This document shows positions 1-5,062 of a stretch of 5,062 nucleotides of DNA, piece by piece (positions within the stretch are counted from its first letter, which is position 1; each line of letters opens with the position of its first letter). The notes under the pieces were generated by a model. That model was not told the DNA's origin and did not search any database. It saw nothing but the letters and a program-made list of their open reading frames with translations. This DNA comes from an uncultured Clostridia bacterium (GTDB lineage Bacteria; Bacillota; Clostridia; Christensenellales; Pumilibacteraceae). The stretch spans positions 1 through 5,062 of the forward strand of contig USEG01000074.1 of the NCBI GenBank assembly GCA_900553555.1. The letters are read 5' to 3'. Made by a program: the position numbers and the translations under genes.

Positions 1-1130
1 CCCGAACCGAATTTGAACGGCGCATACAGTAGCTGCGGCTGGGATATAAGCGTCGGCAGCCCCTGTACGAAGATAAAGCCGATGATAACGGCGAGCGAAA
101 GCGCCGTAACCGCTCCCGCGCAAATCGCCACAATTTTCCCTATAAGCGGCGCCTTGATTTTGTACGCGCAGGAGGCGAAGAAACTCTTTACCCGACGCGT
201 CCAAGAAAAAGACAGCCATTTGCGTTTACCCGACGACACGGTGACTTTTTTTACCACTTTTCCGGAGATGAAGGCAAACAGTATATTGATTATGAGCACG
301 AAAAACAGCAGCACAAGTCCGGTGGCGATTAAAGCGCCTTTTTGAACTTCTCCCGCGTAGCCCAGCTCGGTGACTATATTTGCGGTAAGCACGCGGAAGG
401 AAGAAAACAGTCCGTCCAATTCCGCGACGGAGTTGCCCGAAACCATGACCACCGCCATGGTTTCGCCCAGCGCGCGTCCTATGCCCAATACCAGCGACGC
501 GAATATTCCCGATTTCGCCGCGGGACACATTACCGAAAACACCGTGCGGCTGTGCGTCGAGCCCAGCGCCACCGAGCCTTCGTAATAGCTTTGCGGAACG
601 GCCTCGAGACTGGTGCGCGACAACGAGACGACGGTGGGCATTATCATTATGCCCAGCACCAGGGATGTGGCCAAAAGCCCGCTGCCGTCGTTGGGCGCTA
701 TCATTGCCAGCATGGGCAGCAAAAACACCATGCCGAAAAAGCCGTAAATTATGGAGGGAATGCCCGCCAGCAGGTTGATTACGCTTATAAGCACGCGTTT
801 GAGTTTTTTCGGACAGTAGTATACGAGGAAAACCGCCGTGAAGAATCCGGTAATGCCGCCTATAATAAGCGCTCCCGCCGTAGCGGCGAAAGTGCCGGCT
901 ATCATGTAGGCAATTCCGTACGAACCGGTGAGGGACTGGTCGTAAGTAGCCTCTCTGTCCGGCGCCCATTTGTTGCCGAACAGGAAATTAAAAAATCCTA
1001 TTTTGTTTAATGCGGGAATGCTTTCGGCTATTAAAAAACCGAAAATTGCGACAACGGAGATTATTGAGATAACTGCCGCTGCCGCAAATATCGACTTCCC
1101 TATTTTATCAGAAGTTTTAGTTTGAGCCAT
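1..1130 (-). CDS. pstC: Phosphate ABC transporter permease, PstC fused to the start of PstA (partial, runs off the left edge)
   Basis: Inner-membrane permease of the Pst phosphate importer; it would pair with the PstS receptor encoded just upstream and a PstB ATPase not in the window. The visible 376 codons start at ATG 1130, preceded by AAGGA (1137-1141) at 6 nt spacing. Residues 1-290 are a full PstC: TM helix about 14-36, PstC hallmark LAGIPSIIYGFFG (121-133), and the cytoplasmic EAA-type loop about 178-226 (EGSVALGS, PAAKSGI, GRALGETMA). The frame then continues without stop through a basic linker (about 291-330) into a new TM helix (333-355) followed by GLPTL (357-361), which resembles the N-terminus of PstA. 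No Met codon occurs in this frame after residue 229, so a separate PstA start is unlikely. PstC alone is usually near 280-320 residues. PstC identity is very likely; the fusion is strongly suggested, but most of the PstA half is outside the window. Confidence 0.9.
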   Translation of the reverse strand, partial: MAQTKTSDKIGKSIFAAAAVISIISVVAIFGFLIAESIPALNKIGFFNFLFGNKWAPDREATYDQSLTGSYGIAYMIAGTFAATAGALIIGGITGFFTAVFLVYYCPKKLKRVLISVINLLAGIPSIIYGFFGMVFLLPMLAMIAPNDGSGLLATSLVLGIMIMPTVVSLSRTSLEAVPQSYYEGSVALGSTHSRTVFSVMCPAAKSGIFASLVLGIGRALGETMAVVMVSGNSVAELDGLFSSFRVLTANIVTELGYAGEVQKGALIATGLVLLFFVLIINILFAFISGKVVKKVTVSSGKRKWLSFSWTRRVKSFFASCAYKIKAPLIGKIVAICAGAVTALSLAVIIGFIFVQGLPTLISQPQLLYAPFKFGS

Positions 1131-1154
1131 ATTTAATCCTTATTTTCATGTATA

Positions 1155-2102
1155 TTATTTTGTAAGTTCGCTGAATTTCGTTATGTTTCCGGTGTAGATC
1201 TGATAGAGTTCGTTGAGGGTAAGGTCATCGACGATGTCGTTGGCGTTGTTTACGATTACGGCAACCGCGTCGAGGCAGACGTTAAAGCTCGTGATTTTGT
1301 CGTTTACGACAGCTGCCGACGAAAGACCGATGGTGCTTCCCGCAGTGTCGTTTTCCACGGCGCTTACGCCGGTGGAAGAACCCTGAAGTTCAATATCGAA
1401 TATGGTAAGCGGATCGGATACTCCGTAAAGTTCCGCATAAGCCGCCATGGCGGATTCGATGAATTTTTCCATGGAAGTGGAGCCTCTTATGATGATTTTG
1501 CCGCCGGAAGGAAGCGAAGCCTGTTTGGTGTATTCGACAACTTCGATGGGCGAACCTTCGTTGCCGCGCTGAGCGGGGTCGGACAGATAAACTGTGCCGG
1601 CTTCGTCGCAATGCTGCTGAGAAGCGGAGCTCATAAGATAATTCATGAAATCCTGAGCGACGGGGGTAAGGGTAACGGAGTTATTGGTCATTACGACGAA
1701 CGGACGCTGTATTTTATACGTTCCGTCCAAAACCGTTGCGTTAGAGGGTGCGACGCCTTCGACTTTGACGGTTTTTATGCTATCGTTAACCGAACCGAGC
1801 GATATATAACCGATTGCCTGTTTTTCGGACGACACCTTGGTAAGAACGTCGCCGGTTTTGCTCAGAACGACGGCTTTATCGGTAGTACGATATACTTTTT
1901 CGCCGTTTTCGTCTTTTTCCTGCAGGTAGTGCGTTCCGTCCGTCACTACTTTATCAAACGCTTCTCTTGTGCCGCTTGCCAACTCTCTTGCGACCACGGT
2001 AATCTGCTTATCGGGATCGAACGAGTTGTTGCAGCCCGCAAACGTAAAGGCCATTACAAAGGCCATAACTGCGGCTAAAATTGTGATAACTGTCTTTTTC
2101 AT
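1155..2102 (-). CDS. pstS: Phosphate-binding lipoprotein PstS with circularly permuted domain order
   Basis: Extracytoplasmic phosphate receptor of the Pst importer, 315 residues. A lipoprotein signal peptide (1-23) ends in the lipobox FAGC with C24 as the lipidated residue, so the protein is membrane-anchored on the outside. Motif order is rotated relative to ordinary PstS. First comes the usual second half: ITVVARELASGTREAF (34-49), AIGYISLGS (96-104), VEGVAP (114-119), YKIQRPF (129-135) and the FMNYLMSSASQQ helix (152-163). A linker of about 35 residues follows, then the usual first half: GSTSMEKF (207-214), GSSTG (241-245), GLSSAAV (259-265), CLDAVAVIVNN (276-286) and LTLNELYQIYTGNIT (294-308), ending a few residues later. 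Each motif occurs once, so this is not a tandem duplication. The acidic residue of the E. coli RADGSGT loop is Leu (L41). The start at 2102 is chosen because the signal peptide begins there after AAGGAG; 2138 and 2129 are poorer starts. It is first in the operon, 24 nt before the permease. Confidence 0.93.
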   Translation of the reverse strand: MKKTVITILAAVMAFVMAFTFAGCNNSFDPDKQITVVARELASGTREAFDKVVTDGTHYLQEKDENGEKVYRTTDKAVVLSKTGDVLTKVSSEKQAIGYISLGSVNDSIKTVKVEGVAPSNATVLDGTYKIQRPFVVMTNNSVTLTPVAQDFMNYLMSSASQQHCDEAGTVYLSDPAQRGNEGSPIEVVEYTKQASLPSGGKIIIRGSTSMEKFIESAMAAYAELYGVSDPLTIFDIELQGSSTGVSAVENDTAGSTIGLSSAAVVNDKITSFNVCLDAVAVIVNNANDIVDDLTLNELYQIYTGNITKFSELTK

Positions 2103-2113
2103 AAATTTTTTTT

Positions 2114-2119
2114 CTCCTT
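2114..2119 (-). promoter_or_regulatory. Ribosome binding site that fixes the pstS start
   Basis: AAGGAG lies 11 nt upstream of ATG 2102 on the minus strand, a slightly long spacing filled by an A-rich stretch (eight A then TTT). It decides between three in-frame ATGs. Starts at 2138 and 2129 would place this site inside the coding region, add a non-signal-like basic leader (MWSMKKQGEKKF) before the lipoprotein signal, and lie in or next to the predicted -10 box. Confidence 0.75.
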
Positions 2120-2136
2120 GTTTTTTCATCGACCAC

Positions 2137-2142
2137 ATTATA
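2137..2142 (-). promoter_or_regulatory. Probable -10 box of the pst operon promoter
   Basis: A perfect TATAAT faces pstS and would start transcription near 2130, giving a leader of about 28 nt before ATG 2102. No acceptable -35 sits at the usual 16-18 bp; the nearest, TTGATA (2169-2164), is 21 bp away. A good -10 with a poor -35 is what one expects of an activator-dependent promoter, and it fits the repeat cluster further upstream. Assigned by eye. Confidence 0.5.
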
Positions 2143-2175
2143 ACGCAGCCGATATATTCGCGCTATCAATATTGA

Positions 2176-2203
2176 GTAGCGTAAACGTAAAGTTTTTGTA
2201 AAG
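2176..2203 (-). promoter_or_regulatory. Candidate Pho box (PhoP/PhoB-type direct repeats) upstream of pstS
   Basis: Reading toward pstS, CTTTAC occurs at 2203-2198 and again at 2192-2187, exactly 11 bp apart with an A-only spacer. A weaker third copy, CGCTAC, falls in the same register at 2181-2176. An extra GTTTAC (2186-2181) directly follows the second repeat. Direct 6-7 bp repeats at 11 bp period are the known format of PhoB and PhoP sites (E. coli CTGTCAT, Bacillus TTAACA-like), and pst operons are classic targets. The cluster ends 33 bp before the TATAAT, further than in E. coli pst, so the position is imperfect. It could also be chance in AT-rich DNA. Confidence 0.45.
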
Positions 2204-2302
2204 TCGGCGCTGTTTGCCGTATAAAGGCACAATGCGTTTTGATATAAGGCCGATAAACGAGAAAAGTCGCCGCGTAAATTCGCAAAAATGTACTTTTCGC
2301 GA

Positions 2303-2331
2303 TGGACAAACGATTTTTTTAATGTTATAAT
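2303..2331 (+). promoter_or_regulatory. Strong vegetative (sigma-A type) promoter for the metallophosphoesterase-degV-MATE unit
   Basis: The -35 TGGACA (2303-2308) and the -10 TATAAT (2326-2331) are separated by exactly 17 bp. The -10 carries the extended TGn element (TG at 2323-2324). Transcription would begin near 2338, leaving a leader of roughly 26 nt with GGAG (2352-2355) 8 nt before ATG 2364. One mismatch from consensus at -35, none at -10. It is the best promoter in the window and suggests constitutive rather than activator-dependent expression. Confidence 0.75.
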
Positions 2332-2363
2332 AAGCATAACAAATAACAGACGGAGCGATTATT

Positions 2364-3449
2364 ATGGATTTTTTATACTGCAAACCCAATGTTCTTATTA
2401 TAAACAGTCAATACGAAATCATTCTAAACACCGTGGAAGAAGGCGTTGTATATATAAAGATAGGAAGGCGCGTCTTTTACGAAAACCACACGGGCATAAT
2501 GCCCAGCGTAAGTCTTGTGCACAAATTCCGCGTGCCGCAAAAACTGTTGGACGAGCAAAAACGGTACACGGTATTTTATAAGCGCGTTTTCGACAGAAAA
2601 ATCAATTTTCCCGTCGTCGGCGAGTTGCAAAGTGCGTCGTTTGCCTTCCGTCCCATAGAAAAAACCGACGAAATAAATGTTTTTTACATTGCGGATATAC
2701 ATACGGCATGGGAAAAAGCCGAAAGCGTGTCGCGCTATTACGGCGACGACCTGGATTTATATATAGTAAACGGCGACTTCGGAGAGAGCAGCAGCCTGGA
2801 AAATCTGCGCGATCTCAATAGACTTATAGGCAATGTCACTCACGGCGAAATTCCCGCGGTAGTGGGACGCGGCAATCACGATACCCGCGGCAAATACGCC
2901 GAAAAAGTCACCGATTATATGGCGACAAACGACGGGCGAGCCTACTTTTCTTTTTCCGCCGGGCAGGTATGGGGCATGGTTTTCGACTGCGGCGAGGACA
3001 AATTAGACGATCATCCCGAGTACCGCTCGCTAAATTATTTTGAAAAATACAGAAAGGACGAGTTGGCTTTTCTGCGCCGTACAAAGCCGGAAGACAAGAC
3101 GTTCAGGTTTGCCGTGTGCCACGTGCCGTTTATGAGCTCGGTCGCTATGTGCGGCATATTCGACATAATGCCCGACCTGTACAGGAAGTGGGGCAAGGAA
3201 GCCGACCGTATGGGCTTTGAGTTTATGCTGTGCGGCCACACGCACAAAACACAATACATTGCTCCCGGCGACGAAAGCGACAAGTTTTGCCACAGCTATC
3301 CCGTCATAGTGGGAGTAACGCGCACCGACGACTATTTGTCCGGCTGCGCGGTGCAGCTAAAGAAGAGCGGTTCGGTCATGCGCTTTGTCGGCAGCGACGG
3401 CAAAGTATCGCCGCTGTACGGCATAACAGACGGCAAAGAGATAAAATAA
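2364..3449 (+). CDS. Metallophosphoesterase (calcineurin-like), purple-acid-phosphatase-like, probably cytoplasmic
   Basis: Predicted two-metal phosphoesterase of 361 residues; substrate unknown. All signature blocks of the family are present in order: DIH (D111, H113), GD (D138), GNHD (N171, H172, D173), CHVPF (H253) and GHTH (H292, H294), so the metal centre looks complete. Residues 1-100 look like the beta-sandwich domain that precedes the catalytic domain in purple acid phosphatases (VVYIKIGRRVFYE, then VHKFRVPQKLLDEQKRYTVF). No signal peptide or TM helix is visible, so a cytoplasmic location is inferred. ATG 2364 is preceded by GGAG at 8 nt and follows a strong promoter. It is divergent from pstS and 31 nt upstream of the DegV gene. 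A phosphate-scavenging job is a possibility from context only; phosphodiesterase activity on nucleotides or phospholipids is equally possible. Confidence 0.88.
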   Translation: MDFLYCKPNVLIINSQYEIILNTVEEGVVYIKIGRRVFYENHTGIMPSVSLVHKFRVPQKLLDEQKRYTVFYKRVFDRKINFPVVGELQSASFAFRPIEKTDEINVFYIADIHTAWEKAESVSRYYGDDLDLYIVNGDFGESSSLENLRDLNRLIGNVTHGEIPAVVGRGNHDTRGKYAEKVTDYMATNDGRAYFSFSAGQVWGMVFDCGEDKLDDHPEYRSLNYFEKYRKDELAFLRRTKPEDKTFRFAVCHVPFMSSVAMCGIFDIMPDLYRKWGKEADRMGFEFMLCGHTHKTQYIAPGDESDKFCHSYPVIVGVTRTDDYLSGCAVQLKKSGSVMRFVGSDGKVSPLYGITDGKEIK

Positions 3450-3480
3450 TGCTAAAAATGGAGTTTACCAGGAGGTTTTT

Positions 3481-4329
3481 ATGTCTTTTAGCATAATTGT
3501 AGATTCTGCTTCGGATATCGAACTTGACGAAGCGCAGCAGATGGGAGTTACGTTGCTGCCGATGGAAATAACCTTCGGCGACGAGATATACCGCGACGGG
3601 TACGATTTGACGCACAGGGAATTTTTCGAAAAGCTCATCGAATGCAGCGATATTCCCAAAACCAGTCAGATTTCCGAATACGTCTTCGACGAGGCAATAA
3701 AAAAAGAGCTGGAAAAGTCGGACGCGGTTATTATTATAGTCATGTCCGGAAAATTGTCCGGTACGTGCGAACAGGCCCGTAAGGCGGCCAAAAAATACGA
3801 CGGCAAAGTCAAAGTGTTAGACAGCCTTAACGTCGCCATAGGCGAACGCATTCTCGTCGAATACGCGGTGCGGCTGCGCGGCGAAGGCAAAGGCCTTAAC
3901 GAAACTTACAATAGTTTGGAGGAAAAAAAGAAAAAAATCCGGCTGCTGGCGCTGCTGGACACGCTGAAATATTTGCGAAAAGGCGGACGCATATCGGCCA
4001 TCAAGTGCATTTCGGGCGAGCTGCTTAACATTAAGCCGGTTATATCGCTGCATGGCGGAGAAATAAAGCTTGTAGGCAAGGCGATAGGTTCGAAAAAGGG
4101 TAACAACCTATTGAATAAGATGATAGAAAGCACCGCCGGCATCGACTTTACCATGCCGTACGGCTGTGTGTACAGCGGTCTTGACTCCACGGTGCTGGAC
4201 AAGTATATATCCGACTGCTCTCATATATGGAAGGAGCACACTCAAGCCGTTCCAAGGCGTATGATAGGCGCGACCATCGGCACGCACATAGGGCCGGGCG
4301 CAATAGCCGTGGCATTTTTCGAAAAATAA
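3481..4329 (+). CDS. degV: DegV family protein (fatty-acid-binding, FakB-like)
   Basis: A 282-residue cytoplasmic protein matching the DegV family in length and motifs: IIVDSASD (5-12), PKTSQIS (59-65, the usual PTTSQPS), MSGKLSGTCEQA (88-99), LDTLKYLRKGGRIS (159-172), LNIKPVIS (182-189) and a C-terminal IGTHIGPGAIAVAF (266-279). Family members studied as FakB bind a single fatty acid and present it to the FakA kinase for phosphorylation and entry into phospholipid synthesis. Whether this one does so is inference, since no FakA gene is in view and many Clostridia carry several DegV paralogues of unknown role. ATG 3481 follows a strong AGGAGG (3470-3475) at 5 nt. The gene lies 31 nt after the metallophosphoesterase stop and 52 nt before the MATE gene, with no terminator on either side, so co-transcription is likely. 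Confidence 0.95.
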   Translation: MSFSIIVDSASDIELDEAQQMGVTLLPMEITFGDEIYRDGYDLTHREFFEKLIECSDIPKTSQISEYVFDEAIKKELEKSDAVIIIVMSGKLSGTCEQARKAAKKYDGKVKVLDSLNVAIGERILVEYAVRLRGEGKGLNETYNSLEEKKKKIRLLALLDTLKYLRKGGRISAIKCISGELLNIKPVISLHGGEIKLVGKAIGSKKGNNLLNKMIESTAGIDFTMPYGCVYSGLDSTVLDKYISDCSHIWKEHTQAVPRRMIGATIGTHIGPGAIAVAFFEK

Positions 4330-4381
4330 CCGAGCGGACGACGAGGGAAAGTGACGAAAACTTTATTAAAGAGGTTTTGCA

Positions 4382-5062
4382 ATGGAAAATTCGTCGCACA
4401 AAAAAACTTTGTTCCAAAAGTTGGCGGAATGGGCAAAGCCCGTGGACCTCACCGTGGGCAAGCCGTGGAGAGTAATAATAAAATATTCCGTCCCGATAAT
4501 GTTATCGTATTTTCTGCAGCAGATTTATGTGCTGACCGACGCTATCATCTGCGGACAGGTGCTCTCGGCGGAACAAGTGGCGGGAGTAAACGACACTTTC
4601 CCGCTGACATTTATATTTTTGCAGTTCGCCTTCGGCTGTACGGCGGGATTCAGCGTAATAACGGCGCGTAAAGTGGGCACAAACGATATAAGCGGAGTGA
4701 GAAAATCTTTTATGACTCAGGTGTACCTGTCGGTGCTTATATCGGCGGTGCTCGCGCTGGCGTCCACGCTGCTGCTGACGCCCATGCTGCGGCTTATAAA
4801 CGTAACTTCCGAAAACCCCGAGGTGTACAACGCGGCGTACGAATATTGTTTCGTTATTTTCATCGGCATTATCGCGCAGATGGGTTACAACTTTATATGC
4901 GGCATCCTGCGGGCATACGGCGATTCGGTAACGCCGTTGGTATTTTTGGTCATTTCCACGCTGCTAAACGTCGGGCTGGACATATTGTTTCTCGTGCCGC
5001 TGGGTATGGGTCCTATCGGCGCGGCGATAGCGACGGTGCTCGCCCAGCTTATCAGCGTGGCG
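4382..5062 (+). CDS. MATE family efflux transporter (partial, N-terminal half)
   Basis: Multidrug and toxic compound extrusion transporter, normally about 440-460 residues with 12 TM helices and driven by Na+ or H+; 227 residues are visible before the right edge. A cytoplasmic leader (1-28) precedes hydrophobic segments at roughly 32-56, 70-96, 112-136, 152-176 and 184-208, with a sixth beginning near 211. Family-like stretches include SVPIMLSYFLQQIYVLTDAI (TM1, with D53 at the position of the functionally important TM1 Asp of MATE proteins), FGCTAGFSVITARKVGTND (TM2 to loop) and GILRAYGDSVTPL (174-186). ATG 4382 has AAGAGG (4369-4374) at 7 nt. It is the third gene of the right-hand unit. The substrate cannot be told from sequence; closest in style to the DinF/NorM-like MATE proteins common in Clostridia. 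Confidence 0.9.
   Translation, partial: MENSSHKKTLFQKLAEWAKPVDLTVGKPWRVIIKYSVPIMLSYFLQQIYVLTDAIICGQVLSAEQVAGVNDTFPLTFIFLQFAFGCTAGFSVITARKVGTNDISGVRKSFMTQVYLSVLISAVLALASTLLLTPMLRLINVTSENPEVYNAAYEYCFVIFIGIIAQMGYNFICGILRAYGDSVTPLVFLVISTLLNVGLDILFLVPLGMGPIGAAIATVLAQLISVA

Noticed and set aside
226..969. Long open frame on the minus strand (247 codons) inside the permease gene
   Set aside because: It is rich in Arg, His and Gly with no recognisable motif, and overlaps the PstC frame, which has clear family motifs. It is a shadow of that gene.
342..1010. Open frame of 222 codons on the plus strand opposite the permease gene
   Set aside because: Low-complexity His/Arg/Gln-rich translation with no domain and antisense to a well-supported gene.
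1611..2078. Open frame of 155 codons on the plus strand opposite pstS
   Set aside because: Antisense to pstS, no recognisable protein features and no convincing ribosome binding site.
1155..2102. PstS seen as two fused partial genes or a frameshifted tandem duplication
   Set aside because: Every PstS motif occurs exactly once, the frame is continuous, and the halves together complete one receptor, which fits permutation better.
2103..2138. Longer pstS starting at ATG 2138
   Set aside because: It would add a hydrophilic leader before a clean lipoprotein signal, swallow the ribosome binding site and start within the predicted -10 box.
2205..2219. CGGC/GCCG hairpin as a possible terminator or attenuator
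   Set aside because: Only a 4-bp stem with no T-run on either strand.
4330..4381. Possible terminator between degV and the MATE gene
   Set aside because: No stable inverted repeat followed by a T-run is visible, so read-through is assumed.

Overview
The window looks like chromosomal DNA of a Bacillota (Clostridia-type) bacterium, perhaps an uncultured gut lineage. The grounds are a lipoprotein phosphate-binding protein with a lipobox, purine-rich Shine-Dalgarno sites before every gene, a DegV-family protein and a Clostridia-style MATE transporter. This placement is inference. Five protein-coding genes fill almost the whole window, in two divergent units separated by about 260 bp. I see no rRNA, tRNA, CRISPR array, insertion sequence or phage gene.

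Left unit (minus strand, positions 2102 down to 1): a high-affinity phosphate uptake (Pst) operon. pstS (2102-1155) encodes the lipoprotein phosphate receptor. After 24 nt comes a permease gene (1130 to the left edge) that starts as PstC and reads without a stop into what looks like the N-terminus of PstA, so it is probably a single-chain PstC-PstA permease. The rest of PstA, and presumably pstB and phoU, lie beyond the left edge. The PstS protein is unusual: its motifs are in circularly permuted order. The segment with the RxxxSGTR phosphate loop and the AIGYISLGS strand comes first, and the normally N-terminal segment with GSTS, GSSTG and the YTGNIT region comes last. Rearranged receptor plus fused permease is the most distinctive thing here.

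Centre (2103-2363): the divergent control region. It holds 11-bp-spaced CTTTAC repeats resembling a Pho box and a TATAAT facing pstS. Facing right is a near-consensus vegetative promoter (TGGACA, 17 bp, TGTTATAAT).

Right unit (plus strand, 2364 to right edge): a calcineurin-like metallophosphoesterase with a purple-acid-phosphatase-like N-terminal domain and no signal peptide, then a DegV-family fatty-acid-binding protein, then a MATE-family efflux transporter cut by the window end. The gaps are 31 and 52 nt with no visible terminator, so these three may be co-transcribed. Their shared purpose is not evident; the metallophosphoesterase sits back to back with a phosphate importer, but the sequence does not prove a phosphate-starvation role for it.
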